Assembly: GCA_963716125.1 (NCBI GenBank)
Contig: OY970294.1
Location: 1,674,001-1,738,000, forward strand
Length of the DNA: 64,000 bases
DNA from: Acidiluteibacter sp963716125
Lineage (GTDB): Bacteria; Bacteroidota; Bacteroidia; Flavobacteriales_E; Vicingaceae
Direction: 5' to 3'
Shown here: one piece after another, positions 34,986-44,979 of the stretch
Position numbering within the stretch: position 1 is the stretch's first letter
Layout of the letters: each line of letters begins with the position of its first letter
Program-made: the position numbers and the translations under genes
Notes under the pieces: generated by a model
The model's database searches: none
Seen by the model: only the letters and a program-made list of their open reading frames with translations
What the model was told of the DNA's origin: nothing

Positions 34986-35060
34986 AAATTCTAGCTCCAT
35001 AGGAGCGAAATATTATTAAAAAAAGTAAATCATATCGATTTTCAGCTCTGTAGGTGCGAC
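34986..35060. repeat. Dispersed REP-like intergenic repeat, copy 2 (inverted)
   Basis: It reads AATTCTAGCTCC-TAT-GGAGCGAAATATTATT, an AT spacer, then AGCTCTGTAGGTGC. Its reverse complement follows the same order as 17680-17753 with scattered differences. The compensated loop change (AAT versus TAT between GCTCC and GGAGC) supports a structural element. Confidence 0.7.
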
Positions 35061-35067
35061 ATATTAG

Positions 35068-35702
35068 TTAATATTTTGAGATGCTGATTAATTTATCAGC
35101 CAAAAATTTAGCGATATCATAATCCTTTTCAGGTTTGGGATTTTTCCTCAAATTCGAATTATCATTCAAGAAATAATGATTGTGAAAGGCAAATAATGAT
35201 TTTTCAATTTCTGTTGAATCATTGATACCAATTTCCTCTTTTGCCTTTTTTTGAAATTCTTTGATAGTCTCATTATAATGAAAATCTTTTTCTAATAATT
35301 CAATAGTACTATACCCTAAAGTTCCTGCAATTTTTGAATCAATTATTATTAGTGGATTTTTACTTGTCATACTCCAAAAATAGGCGTGTTTACTTGCGTA
35401 AGATGATCCGATTCCTTTAATAGAGCTAAAAATTATTTTGCATATTGGGTTACTTTCTTTTGCCAATTTAATTCCTTCTTTATATACCCACATGGTATTT
35501 TCGTTTGATTCAATTTCGTCTCTAGGACTACTAGAACCATTGTGTTTAGCATAAAACATTCGTCCCGATTTTCCGCCCCAAGAATAGATTAAGTCAATAA
35601 CTCTTAAAATATCTTTATCAGCTAAATCAACTTTTTTTACTATATTTTTAATTTCTATGGTACACGTATTTGCATCTCCTATTTTTGTAATATACTTTTG
35701 CA
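35068..35702 (-). pseudogene. Gene split by IS5-family element, main (3') part; possible OGG-like glycosylase fold
   Basis: The open frame running from 35763 starts inside the IS; the native sequence begins at 35702 (MQKYITKIGDANTC at the junction). It joins in frame with the 29 codons at 36974-37061 once one ATA copy is removed, giving about 240 residues. The pattern YSWGGKSGR ... IKGIGSSYASKHAYFW ... PLIIIDSKIAGTLGY resembles bacterial OGG-like helix-hairpin-helix DNA glycosylase-fold proteins, but this is a weak recognition. The truncated protein lacks its N-terminus and has no native promoter, though the IS end could supply a start. Confidence 0.6.
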
Positions 35703-35705
35703 TAT
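35703..35705. repeat. 3-bp target duplication (TAT), left side of the IS5-family element
   Basis: TAT here and at 36974-36976. Deleting one copy with the IS restores one continuous reading frame. Confidence 0.7.
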
Positions 35706-36973
35706 TAAGACCGTTGCAAAACCCAATTAATAATTCAAATCTAACTTTTAGAAGTAGTTTCAATTAATTTTTGTCATATGATGTGATTTTTAGTTCTTTT
35801 TCTTGTCTTTATAGTTCATTTTCTTGCTGTTCTTCCGTTAATTTTTATAATTAGACGTAACTATCCCCGGACTTCGATACAAATTATAACACATTGCCTC
35901 CATCAAGTTCTGAGTATGCATTTTTTCCATTCCCCTATATCTCGCCATTCCTCCGTTAAACCATCTTTTTATTCCTCCAAAAGTCCGCTCTACCTTAAAT
36001 CTTGTTTTACCTATTAATTTATTGAATTTTTTCTCCCAATAAGTTAACGGCTTGTTTATTAATGCCTTTTTAAGAATATGATTTTTAAACTCTCTCTTTT
36101 TTAGTAGCTCCACATTTTTCTTTGATTGATAACCTTTGTCCGCTTTTAAAGGAATGCCTTTGGGTAAATCTATATTTATTGTATCTAACACCTCTTCTAA
36201 ATTGGCAATCTCGTTTGTACTTGCCGTAGTGGTTAATACTCCTATTACCATTCCTTCTTGATCTGTAGCGTGATGCTTCTTATAACCAAAATGATACTTT
36301 CCTCTTTTTTTCAACCACGTCCCATCTTTGTCTACACTCTCTGCATACTCTTTTTTCACTTTTACTTCTTCATCAGTTCGATCTTCAGTTACCTTATGAT
36401 TCGTTTTTCCTTTTGGTCGAAGTGGTGTTTCAATCACACTTGCATCCACAATAATTCCTTGCTTTACAATGATATTGTGTGCTTCTAATTGTGCATTAAT
36501 TATGCGAAAAAGTTTCTCAAAGGTTTTTGTTTTCGTTAGGGCGGTCCTAAATCTACTCAAAGTACTATGGTCGGGAGCAACTTGATCTATATTCATTCCA
36601 CAAAAGTAGCTGAATGAGATACTATCATTCAACCTGTCTTCTACCTCGTAATCACTCAATCCATACCAATTTTGTAAAAGACACATTTTAAATAATAATA
36701 AACCGCTATAAGAGGGTTTGCCAACTACACTTTTCCCTTTAGTATAATCTGAACCTATTAGCTTTTCTATCTCATCCCAATCGATTAATTTATTTATTTG
36801 GCCAAAAAAAGTCCTTTTTATCTTTCTTGCTCGCAAATCACAAATTGTGTCTGCCAATGTAGGTTGTTTCTGTAATTCCATGCAATAAATATACGACTTA
36901 AATATCTATATAACAAAATATTAGGTGTTAATTTGCTAATAATTTCAACCTATTTTCCCCTGCAACGGTCTTA
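35706..36973 (-). mobile_element. IS5-family insertion sequence, 1268 bp
   Basis: Perfect 13-bp terminal inverted repeats TAAGACCGTTGCA (35706-35718 and the complement at 36961-36973), one transposase gene and a 3-bp TAT duplication outside. It interrupts codon 30 of the gene on the same strand. Confidence 0.92.
35838..36881 (-). CDS. IS5-family transposase (DDE)
   Basis: Complete transposase of 347 residues. A DUF772-type N-terminal domain (SGLLLFKMCLLQNWYGLSDYEVEDRL) is followed by the DDE core. Catalytic residues are in GIIVDASVIE (first Asp), LKADKGYQSKKN (second Asp) and RFKVERTFGGIKRW (Glu in the YREK-like region). No internal stop is seen, so it may be functional. It lies on the same strand as the gene it disrupts. 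Confidence 0.93.
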   Translation of the reverse strand: MELQKQPTLADTICDLRARKIKRTFFGQINKLIDWDEIEKLIGSDYTKGKSVVGKPSYSGLLLFKMCLLQNWYGLSDYEVEDRLNDSISFSYFCGMNIDQVAPDHSTLSRFRTALTKTKTFEKLFRIINAQLEAHNIIVKQGIIVDASVIETPLRPKGKTNHKVTEDRTDEEVKVKKEYAESVDKDGTWLKKRGKYHFGYKKHHATDQEGMVIGVLTTTASTNEIANLEEVLDTINIDLPKGIPLKADKGYQSKKNVELLKKREFKNHILKKALINKPLTYWEKKFNKLIGKTRFKVERTFGGIKRWFNGGMARYRGMEKMHTQNLMEAMCYNLYRSPGIVTSNYKN

Positions 36974-37061
36974 TATTGGTATTGGTGTAAGATTCTTCAA
37001 TACCTATTTTTTCATTCCACACTGATAGCCAATGCTTATAATCTATATTTGGAAAATTCAT
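36974..37061 (-). pseudogene. 5' end of the gene split by the IS5-family element
   Basis: ATG at 37061 and 29 codons (MNFPNIDYKHWLSVWNEKIG, then IEESYTNTN) run up to the IS. The frame continues at 35702 after removal of the IS and one ATA copy. It starts 19 bp after the giant PKD gene's 3' end, on the same strand. Confidence 0.7.
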
Positions 37062-37080
37062 ATTTAATTTTAAAAATCAA

Positions 37081-40000
37081 TTATCTCAACAAAGTCACAT
37101 TTCCTTTTTTCTCAACTAACTTGTTTTGGAAACTCAAAGCTTTTACCACATATATATAAGTATCCATAGCTTGGTCTTTTCCTTTGTAGGTGCCATCCCA
37201 ACCTTTTTTGAGATCTGTGCTTTCAAATACTTTTTCGCCCCAACGGTTATAAATTTCAAAAACCAAAAGTTCTTTGATTCCCCATCCTCTTACAAATATA
37301 ATATCGTTGCTTCCATCTCCATTTGGACTAAATGCGGTAGGAATGTCAACAGTGAAGCCATCAAAAACTTGAATGTAAATGGAATCTATAAATGTGAAAC
37401 AGCCAAATGAATCCGTTGCTGTTAAATAATACATAGTATTCACCAAAGGCATTGCCAAAGGATTTTCACAATCACTGCAATTTAAACCTAATGGCGGTTT
37501 CCAAGTATAAATATAATGTTGTGCATTGTTGAATTTTATTAAATTCATGTTTTCACCCAAATAAAGTAGGGTGTCATTATTTAATGTTATATCCGCCTTT
37601 TTCTGAACGATTAAATTCATATTGGCAGTGTCTTTACAATTATTGCTATCTATTACTTGTACTGAATAGTTGGTAGATTGATCTGGTGATGCTTTTGGAT
37701 TAGAGATAGTTGCTTTACTTAAGCCAATAGCGGGTGTCCATAAATATTGTAATCCGCCTGAAGCGAATAGTTGAATAGAATCACCTTCACAAATACTAGA
37801 GTCGGGAATGATTTGAGCTATTGGATTGGGAAAAACTTTTAAATCAACATATGCCGTATCAAAACATCCTTTTCCTTCACCTATCAATCGGATAGGGTAA
37901 GTTCCTGCATTGTATGTTTTGGTTAAATTTATTTGGTTAGAATTATTGCCATCGCCCAAATCCCAAAGAAAAGTGCTTAGTCCTAAACTTTTGCTGCTGT
38001 TTATGTTGACGGTTAAAGGTTCGCAGCCAACACTATCTGAAATATCTATCTGACTTAAAACTTCTTGAATGTAAATGGTATCTCTTATGCCTACTGAACA
38101 TTGATTGGAGCTATCGCTTAAAACTAAAGTAGGAAATAGCGTTCCTGCTCTGTCAGTATATCTATGACTTACTGGATTGATGCTATCTAATTTTCCATCA
38201 GCAAAATCCCAATAAAATGAAAACACATTTTCAGGATTAACCATCTCGAAAGTAATGGATTCATTGACACATATAGAATCAGGAAAAAAGCGAATTTTGG
38301 CGGAAGGACCTCTAGTTTCAATGTATTGAGGCTTTGTGATACTGTCTCGGCAGCCATTTTGATTGGTGACTACTAATTTCACATCAAATTTTCCGATAGC
38401 GGTATAGTTGTGAAATGGATTTTGAAACACAGAGCCTTGGGAATTATCACCAAACTTCCAAGTCCATTTGTTGATGTTTATACCGGTTGATAAATCTGTA
38501 AAATTAACCGGTAAGGGATAGCAATTGGCTTGAGTAGTATCTGCAATAAAATCAGCTGTTGGGTTAGCTAAAACAGTGATGTAGCCTACCTTATTTTCTA
38601 TTTTATCGCAGCCGTTAGGATCTGTAGAAATTAATTGGATATCATAGGTTCCTGGAAGACTAAAAGTAGTTTTTGGATTCTTTATTATACTGCTATCACC
38701 ATTGCCAAAATACCATTTGTAGGTCAACGAATCTCCAACGCTTATGTTATTAAAAAATACGGAATCACCAACACAAACATTTCGTTTAGGACTTAAAAAA
38801 CGAGGTAGATTAAAGTAATAATTAATGTATTCTATCTTTAAAATAGAATCTGTGCAACCTAAACTATCCGTTACTTTTAAGAAAACATCATAAGTTCCTT
38901 CAATACTGTAAAAAGATGTAGGATTTTGAATGGTATCTGCTAATCCATTGCCAAATCTCCATTCCCACTTTTCTAAAATACCTTGTCCTTGGCTGGTGTC
39001 TATAAACTGGACAGTAAAAGGACTACAATCACCTCTTTTATCACTTGAAAAGGCAGGAATTGGTTTAAATCCATGAACAAAATTTTCCACCGTATCGAGA
39101 CAACCGTAATAATCTACAAAAATTAATTGAACTTTTTTTGCACCTCTAAAATTCATGGTGTCTGCAATGGTGTCTTGCATCAAATCAACCCCATTTACAT
39201 TCCAATAATAAGATTGGGGAAGTAAGTTAAATTGAGGTCTAGCTACATATCTAAAAGGAATACAACTACTGTCTACACTAAAATAAATTTGTGTGACAAT
39301 GGTGTCGTAAAAAGTTTCTTGTGTTACTTCGTAAAAACAATTGGTTGTATCATTAAAAACTGTCAGTTTTACATCATAGCTTCCATTATTGGTATAAGTA
39401 TGAACAGGGCTTATATTCACTGAATCAATAGGTGAAAAATCCCCAAAATCCCAATAAAATCGATTGTAATCGATTATTTTAGCTGAAAAGTAATGTGTTG
39501 CCAAATTAGGACAAGCTATAGAATCAATTAATTTAGTGATAATTGGCCCTTTTATGTAAGCATTGATTTGATAGCCAAAATCGCAATTTTTATTGGTGAG
39601 TGTTACTCGTATGTCTGTATAACCTGTATCAACAAAATTATAAACTTTGATAGTGTCTATATCTGCAGGGCCCATTACTTTGATAAAAGATAAGAGCTTA
39701 TTATTTGTAATATCTACAATAGCTTTGATAGTTGCTTTACGGCCATCAATATCAGTAATAAAGACGATAGAATCATTGCCACAAACAGTATCAGTTAGCA
39801 CAGTGTGACTATTAGAAATGGTATCTCCTGCAGCAAATATGACAGTGTCTGTAGCTACACAACCGAGACTATCTATAATAGTAATAGCAGCTTTGATAGT
39901 TGTATCTCTAGTTATAGTGTAATTGGTAATTTTATTGGATGACGTTCCAAGTGTTCCATTTTTTCCGATTTGCCAATTGTAGGACACAATAGGTGATAAG

Positions 40001-41388
40001 GAAATAGACCGTGCATCTAAGGTGAAAAATTGCGGGATACAGCCACCAATAGGACTTACTTTTGGATCTAAAACAGTGAAAAATACTTTTCGATTGGTTT
40101 TGATGATAGTATCTCTACAACCTAAAGGACTAACAGCAATTAATGTATCTCTAGGATTGGAGTTATTTGTAAATGGGATATAAAGCAATGTATCACTATA
40201 ATATCTTGTTGTATCTCTTCCAACTTTCCAAGAAATACTTTGTGCATTATAGGATTGGTTGATAAAAACAACGGTGTCTATTTGACAAATAATAAGTGGT
40301 TGACTTGTGAAATCTGCGCTGATAGAATCTACATAAACTGTAGCATAGGAAGTATCTGCACAAGTGCTTCCATTTTTACTAATTAATCGAACCGAATAAG
40401 TGCCTGCCTTAGGATATTTTTTTAAGGGGTTTTTTGTAAAAGTAGTAGTGCCATCGCCAAAATTCCACAAATAGTTAGTGGCACCTGTACTGTTATTTGT
40501 AAATTTAATAATTACATCTGTACAAACACTGTCTTTATCTTGCGCAAATGCTGATGAAATAGGTTCAATAATTACATAGTCGATTCGGATTAAAGTATCT
40601 TTACAACCTGAAACGTCGGTAACAATTAAACGGACAGTAAACTTGCCATTAGAGGTATAAATATGAGTTGGAGTAGCTAATGTAGAACTTTGTCCATCTC
40701 CGAAATCCCAATTGTAACCTAAGGTCAATCCTGTAGAACTATTGGTGAAATTTAATGTAAATGGTGCCACACATGAAATTGGTGGAACCGTTGAACTAAA
40801 ATTAGCTACCGGTGAATTAAAAACATCAATTAAATTAGTTTGAATTTTAGTATCAGTACAACCGTTATCATCAGTAACTTTTAAGGAAACAGAGTACAAT
40901 CCAGTGGTAACGTATTGATGAGATGGGTTGTTTAAAGAATTGGCAGGACTACCATCATTAAAATCCCATAACCATTGGTTAATAGTGCCATCCACAGAGG
41001 TGGATTGATCTGTAAAGTTGACCAATAGAGGATTACAACCCGATAGAGGGGAAGCTACAAAATTACTCTGTGGTTTTTTGTATACTTTAATATAATTTGT
41101 TTTAGTGACCAGTTTGCTTGTAGTTCCATCAGAAATAGTCAATTTTACGGTATAAAAACCTGTTGCACTGTAATTAACAGTAGGGTTTGGAAGGGTGGAA
41201 GTATTAGAATTGCCAAAATCCCACAACCAAGAAGTTGGGTTTCCTGTAGATAAATCTGTAAAGACTACACTTCCTAAAACTCCACATCCTTGGGTTTTAT
41301 TAGCTGAAAAATCCGCTGACAATTGAGCATAAGTTTTTATTCCAAGCAATAGAAAAAGGAGTACAGATATTATCGGTTTAAGTTTCAT
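37081..41388 (-). CDS. Giant PKD-repeat surface protein with type B T9SS sorting domain (module 1)
   Basis: Exported protein of 1435 residues with a signal peptide (cleavage near TYAQ). At least ten PKD-type Ig-like domains are marked by W-x-F-G-x-G motifs (WLWDFGNSN, WLWDFNDGS, YNWDFGDGQ, YLWNFGDGT, FYWDFGDF, WEWRFGNG, YKWYFGNGD, WTWKFGDNS, FYWDFADG, FLWDLGDGN). The last 90 residues form the gliding-motility-associated C-terminal domain (DIPTAFSPNGDGSNDIIFV, IYNRWGEKVFES, GWDGTYKGK, DTYIYVV), the type B signal exported with PorP/SprF help. The divergent neighbour at 41586 is such a PorP/SprF protein. The role is probably adhesion or gliding. Confidence 0.9.
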   Translation of the reverse strand: MKLKPIISVLLFLLLGIKTYAQLSADFSANKTQGCGVLGSVVFTDLSTGNPTSWLWDFGNSNTSTLPNPTVNYSATGFYTVKLTISDGTTSKLVTKTNYIKVYKKPQSNFVASPLSGCNPLLVNFTDQSTSVDGTINQWLWDFNDGSPANSLNNPSHQYVTTGLYSVSLKVTDDNGCTDTKIQTNLIDVFNSPVANFSSTVPPISCVAPFTLNFTNSSTGLTLGYNWDFGDGQSSTLATPTHIYTSNGKFTVRLIVTDVSGCKDTLIRIDYVIIEPISSAFAQDKDSVCTDVIIKFTNNSTGATNYLWNFGDGTTTFTKNPLKKYPKAGTYSVRLISKNGSTCADTSYATVYVDSISADFTSQPLIICQIDTVVFINQSYNAQSISWKVGRDTTRYYSDTLLYIPFTNNSNPRDTLIAVSPLGCRDTIIKTNRKVFFTVLDPKVSPIGGCIPQFFTLDARSISLSPIVSYNWQIGKNGTLGTSSNKITNYTITRDTTIKAAITIIDSLGCVATDTVIFAAGDTISNSHTVLTDTVCGNDSIVFITDIDGRKATIKAIVDITNNKLLSFIKVMGPADIDTIKVYNFVDTGYTDIRVTLTNKNCDFGYQINAYIKGPIITKLIDSIACPNLATHYFSAKIIDYNRFYWDFGDFSPIDSVNISPVHTYTNNGSYDVKLTVFNDTTNCFYEVTQETFYDTIVTQIYFSVDSSCIPFRYVARPQFNLLPQSYYWNVNGVDLMQDTIADTMNFRGAKKVQLIFVDYYGCLDTVENFVHGFKPIPAFSSDKRGDCSPFTVQFIDTSQGQGILEKWEWRFGNGLADTIQNPTSFYSIEGTYDVFLKVTDSLGCTDSILKIEYINYYFNLPRFLSPKRNVCVGDSVFFNNISVGDSLTYKWYFGNGDSSIIKNPKTTFSLPGTYDIQLISTDPNGCDKIENKVGYITVLANPTADFIADTTQANCYPLPVNFTDLSTGININKWTWKFGDNSQGSVFQNPFHNYTAIGKFDVKLVVTNQNGCRDSITKPQYIETRGPSAKIRFFPDSICVNESITFEMVNPENVFSFYWDFADGKLDSINPVSHRYTDRAGTLFPTLVLSDSSNQCSVGIRDTIYIQEVLSQIDISDSVGCEPLTVNINSSKSLGLSTFLWDLGDGNNSNQINLTKTYNAGTYPIRLIGEGKGCFDTAYVDLKVFPNPIAQIIPDSSICEGDSIQLFASGGLQYLWTPAIGLSKATISNPKASPDQSTNYSVQVIDSNNCKDTANMNLIVQKKADITLNNDTLLYLGENMNLIKFNNAQHYIYTWKPPLGLNCSDCENPLAMPLVNTMYYLTATDSFGCFTFIDSIYIQVFDGFTVDIPTAFSPNGDGSNDIIFVRGWGIKELLVFEIYNRWGEKVFESTDLKKGWDGTYKGKDQAMDTYIYVVKALSFQNKLVEKKGNVTLLR

Positions 41389-41585
41389 TTATTTAATTGG
41401 TACAATTAACGCCTTAAATTTACTTTATTTATGACTATAAACAAATAGCGTTAGTTGCCTCCATTAAATTTTTTATCTTAGCAAGCATCATAATTATAAA
41501 ACTATACGTCAGTAAATAAATTAAAGTGAATGAATTAAAATTTAATATTTTATCATATTTAAATTTTATTTACATTTAATCACAA

Positions 41586-42632
41586 ATGATAAAAAGTAGA
41601 TCCACATATTTTTTAAGTCGATTCTTATCCATTCAATTTTTTCTTTGGATGGGGTTTTCCTTTCATTTAAATGCTCAAGATTTACATTTATCACAACAGT
41701 TGGCATCACCTATATTCATTAATCCCGCAAACACGGCTAAGAGTGATTATGATTGGCGAATCAGCGATAATTATAGAACTCAATGGCGCAGTTTGGGGGA
41801 GCCATTCATCACCAATATAGTGAGTGCAGATAAAAAATTATACATTGCTAATCAGATTTTAGGAATTGGTGGATTATTGATAAATGACAAAAGTGGCGAT
41901 GGTAAATTGACCAACTTTTCGGTTTATTTAAATGGTTCCTATCAAAAAACAATTCGTGAATTTAAAATAAGGCTTGGTGTAGGAGTTGGATACATCAATA
42001 AGAGTTTTGACGTTTCAGGATTAACTTTTCCAGAACAATATGATAGAACTCAAGGAGGATTTAATCAGCAATTGAGCAATCAAGAAAGTTTTGCCTCTAG
42101 CCAATTGAATTATATAGATGTTAATTGGGGATTGACCATAGAAAGGCAATTGAATGATAAAATTTTAGTTGGCGTAGGTTTGACCAATTACCACACCAAT
42201 CAAGCTTCAGAATCATTTTTTGATGTCAATCAGAATAAGAAACCATCTTTTTACAATTATCAAATCTTTGGAAACTATAAGTTGAATAGTGAGAGAGAAA
42301 TTATAGGTTTTATGAATTATAATTTTGAATCAAAAGCATCGCAATTGATGTTGGGTGCAGATTTAAAATCTTATCTAGATAATCACCCACAGAAAATAGA
42401 GTATTGGTTGGCAGGTTTATATATGCGAAGTGGATTTAGTAGAAATTTTGATGCGGCTATTTTAAAGGCAGGTTTGGGTTTTAATAGAATAGAAGCAGGT
42501 GTAAGCTATGATTTTACCTTATCTCCATTGCGAAAAGTAGCTGCATATAGAGGTGCTTTAGAATTGTCATTGATTTTAAAAGGACCAACTTCATTGTTAA
42601 AATTTAATACTATTCCTTGTGAACGTTTATAA
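41586..42632 (+). CDS. PorP/SprF-family type IX secretion membrane protein (module 1)
   Basis: Outer-membrane beta-barrel of 348 residues with a signal peptide (cleavage near LNAQ). The start of the mature chain, DLHLSQQLASPIFINPANTAKSDYDWRISDNYRTQW, is the PorP/SprF signature; glycine- and aromatic-rich strands follow. Family members attach to T9SS and support secretion or anchoring of type B cargo proteins. It is divergent from the giant PKD gene and overlaps the downstream OmpA-type gene by 14 bp. Confidence 0.9.
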   Translation: MIKSRSTYFLSRFLSIQFFLWMGFSFHLNAQDLHLSQQLASPIFINPANTAKSDYDWRISDNYRTQWRSLGEPFITNIVSADKKLYIANQILGIGGLLINDKSGDGKLTNFSVYLNGSYQKTIREFKIRLGVGVGYINKSFDVSGLTFPEQYDRTQGGFNQQLSNQESFASSQLNYIDVNWGLTIERQLNDKILVGVGLTNYHTNQASESFFDVNQNKKPSFYNYQIFGNYKLNSEREIIGFMNYNFESKASQLMLGADLKSYLDNHPQKIEYWLAGLYMRSGFSRNFDAAILKAGLGFNRIEAGVSYDFTLSPLRKVAAYRGALELSLILKGPTSLLKFNTIPCERL

Positions 42633-44640
42633 ATATAGTTGTTTGTTTTTAGTAATATTTTGTTTTTCTGTAGTTTACGGACAAAATGAACTATTGGGAG
42701 AATCGAATGCTAGTTTAAAACGAAATGCTAAAATAGCGATAAGAACAAATGATCCTTATATGGCTGTAAATTATTTGGAAGAATACACCAAAAGGAAACC
42801 AAAGGATATTCAATACCGCTATTTATTAGCCCAACAATATCAGAAAAGTAGAAATTATGAAATGGCTTATAAAGTCTATAAATCTGTCAATGAATCGAGG
42901 GGAGATAAATATAAGAAAGCATTGTTTTATCAAGCAGAGATGGAAATGCGCCTAGGTAAATACAAGGAAGCAAATAATCATTATGAAGAGTTTAGGGACA
43001 ATTATAGAGGTGAGAAAGATGAGGTAGAATGGAGACGATTGGCAAAAGACAAGATGGAAAGTACTGTTTTTGCGGATACGCTCTATAAAAGTGATCAGAA
43101 GTATACAATTCAGCATTTATCTACTTCTATCAATAAAGCTTATGTGGAGCAATCTCCCATTTATATCAATCCAACGACCGTTTTATTTATTGCATTAAGA
43201 TCAGACACTTTAATTAAGTACCAACGAAATGAAAAAATAAACCTTCCAAAAAGGAAATTTTATTTGGCGAATAAGGTCAAAAATGAATGGCAATTTGCAG
43301 GAGAAGTAAAGTTTGATGCATTTTTTAATTCTTTTGAACTTTCAAGTGCAAGTATTTCGCCTGATGGAGAACGAATGATAGTTTCTGCCTGTAAGGCGAA
43401 TGAAACTGGGAAAATTCAATGTCAATTGTATGAATTGAGTAAAAAAGGAAATGATTGGGCCAATCCAAAAGTATTACCTAAGTCAGTTAATGAATTGGGC
43501 ACTTCAAATACACATCCCACAATTGCTAATGGCAAGAAAGCATACAGAGAAATACTCTATTTTGTGAGTGATCGAAAAGAGGGTAAAGGTGGAAATGATA
43601 TTTGGTACACCATATACGATAAACGAAAAGGCACTTATAGAGAAGCGCGAAATGCAGGTATGAAAATAAATAGCCGACAAGATGAAATCACTCCTTATTA
43701 TGATAATGATGCTGCTATTCTTTATTTCAGTTCTGAAGGGCATAAAGGCTTAGGTGGTTTGGATGTATATTTTACAGAGGGATATAAAAGTAAATGGGAA
43801 GAACCCCAAAATGTTGGCCTACCATTAAATTCTCCAGCTGATGAGCTGTATTTTACTCCATTTCCAAATGGAGTTGATGGATTATTCGTTAGTAATAGAG
43901 CTGGAGGTGTTGCCTTAAAAAATAAGACTTGTTGTGATGATTTGTATGCTTTTAAAAAAATAGACAGTGTGCAGATTGTAATCAAATGTATTGTTTACAA
44001 GGATAGTGTGATTACCGAAGGGACTAAAATGAATGTGTTTTTTATAAATTCTGAGGGCGAGAAAATATACAATAAATCTAGCTTTACTGATAAAAGTGGT
44101 AATGTGGTTTTCAATCTTTTACCTGGGAGAAAATATCAAATAGAATCTGCTGATGAAAGTACTTTTACAGAAATAGCAGATATCAATACGTTGGATGCTT
44201 TTGATGGGATGAATTTAGAAAAGTACTTTTATTTAAAAACGATGAAAGATAGAACTTTTGTTTTGGAAGATATTAATTATGAATTTGATAAAGATAGATT
44301 GACGGAAGAAGCTAAAACTATAATTGATGAGAAACTACTGCCTATTTTAATTAATAATCCACAAATAATTGCAGAATTAGGATCGCATACAGATAGCAAG
44401 GGAACTGATGCTTACAATAAAAATCTATCACAAAATAGAGCTGAAAGTGTCGTGCGTTATTTAATATCTAAAGGAATTGATGCCAAAAGATTGCAATCAA
44501 AAGGCTATGGAGAATCTCAGCCAATAGCTAAAAATGCCAATACTGATGGTAGCGACAATCCAGAGGGTAGAGCGATCAATCGCCGAACAGAAATTAGAGT
44601 TGTTGGAGTAGTGGAGGTGTTTGATGAAGAGGATGAGTGA
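42619..44640 (+). CDS. TPR/PD40-repeat OmpA-family protein (module 1)
   Basis: Periplasm-facing protein of 673 residues. A GTG start (42619) overlaps the PorP gene; it gives a good signal peptide (cleavage after VYGQ). Domains in order: TPR-like helices (about 25-130), PD40/WD40-like beta-propeller repeats (ISPDGERMIVSACK, LYFVSDRKEGKGGNDIW, LYFSSEGHKGLGGLDVY), a CNA-B/CarboxypepD-like module (about 445-530), and a C-terminal OmpA peptidoglycan-binding domain (INYEFDKDRL, LGSHTDSKGTDAYNKNLSQNRAESV, INRRTEI). This architecture is shared with T9SS-linked proteins such as PorE. Confidence 0.88.
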   Translation: MNVYKYSCLFLVIFCFSVVYGQNELLGESNASLKRNAKIAIRTNDPYMAVNYLEEYTKRKPKDIQYRYLLAQQYQKSRNYEMAYKVYKSVNESRGDKYKKALFYQAEMEMRLGKYKEANNHYEEFRDNYRGEKDEVEWRRLAKDKMESTVFADTLYKSDQKYTIQHLSTSINKAYVEQSPIYINPTTVLFIALRSDTLIKYQRNEKINLPKRKFYLANKVKNEWQFAGEVKFDAFFNSFELSSASISPDGERMIVSACKANETGKIQCQLYELSKKGNDWANPKVLPKSVNELGTSNTHPTIANGKKAYREILYFVSDRKEGKGGNDIWYTIYDKRKGTYREARNAGMKINSRQDEITPYYDNDAAILYFSSEGHKGLGGLDVYFTEGYKSKWEEPQNVGLPLNSPADELYFTPFPNGVDGLFVSNRAGGVALKNKTCCDDLYAFKKIDSVQIVIKCIVYKDSVITEGTKMNVFFINSEGEKIYNKSSFTDKSGNVVFNLLPGRKYQIESADESTFTEIADINTLDAFDGMNLEKYFYLKTMKDRTFVLEDINYEFDKDRLTEEAKTIIDEKLLPILINNPQIIAELGSHTDSKGTDAYNKNLSQNRAESVVRYLISKGIDAKRLQSKGYGESQPIAKNANTDGSDNPEGRAINRRTEIRVVGVVEVFDEEDE

Positions 44641-44711
44641 ATTGTGATTAGATAATTATTGGTTTTTTAGAATAATTGTAGAAATTTTAAAAAGAATAGT
44701 TCAAAAAGTCT

Positions 44712-44719
44712 TATTTTTG
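44712..44719 (+). promoter_or_regulatory. -7 promoter box of the second toxin-antitoxin operon
   Basis: TATTTTTG, an exact TAnnTTTG match, 23 nt upstream of the antitoxin ATG. Confidence 0.4.
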
Positions 44720-44742
44720 ATTGATACTATAAATAAAACAAT

Positions 44743-44979
44743 ATGGATACGGTTGCTCAAATAAAAAATAACTTAATATCAAGAATTCAGAATTCTAAAG
44801 ATTTAAAGTTCTTAACAGCGATACAAACTATATTTGATAGTACAGAACAAACCTTATATCCTATCTCACAAGAACAAGAAAATTCAATAGAGATTTCTAG
44901 AAAGCAAATTAAAAATAAGGAGTTTTCTTCAAATGAGTCAGTAATTTCTGAAATGAAAAAATGGCTAACAAAAAAATAA
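44743..44979 (+). CDS. Antitoxin of a RelE/ParE-type pair
   Basis: Small charged protein of 78 residues, mostly helical, ending in SVISEMKKWLTKK, a tail seen in Bacteroidota antitoxins encoded upstream of RelE/ParE toxins. No HTH is evident. It overlaps the toxin gene by 19 bp and has a TATTTTTG box upstream. The identification rests on size, overlap and the partner. Confidence 0.72.
   Translation: MDTVAQIKNNLISRIQNSKDLKFLTAIQTIFDSTEQTLYPISQEQENSIEISRKQIKNKEFSSNESVISEMKKWLTKK

Noticed and set aside
35703..35763. N-terminal 20 residues of a 231-residue protein
   Set aside because: They are encoded by the IS5-family end (its terminal repeat lies inside), so they are not native sequence.
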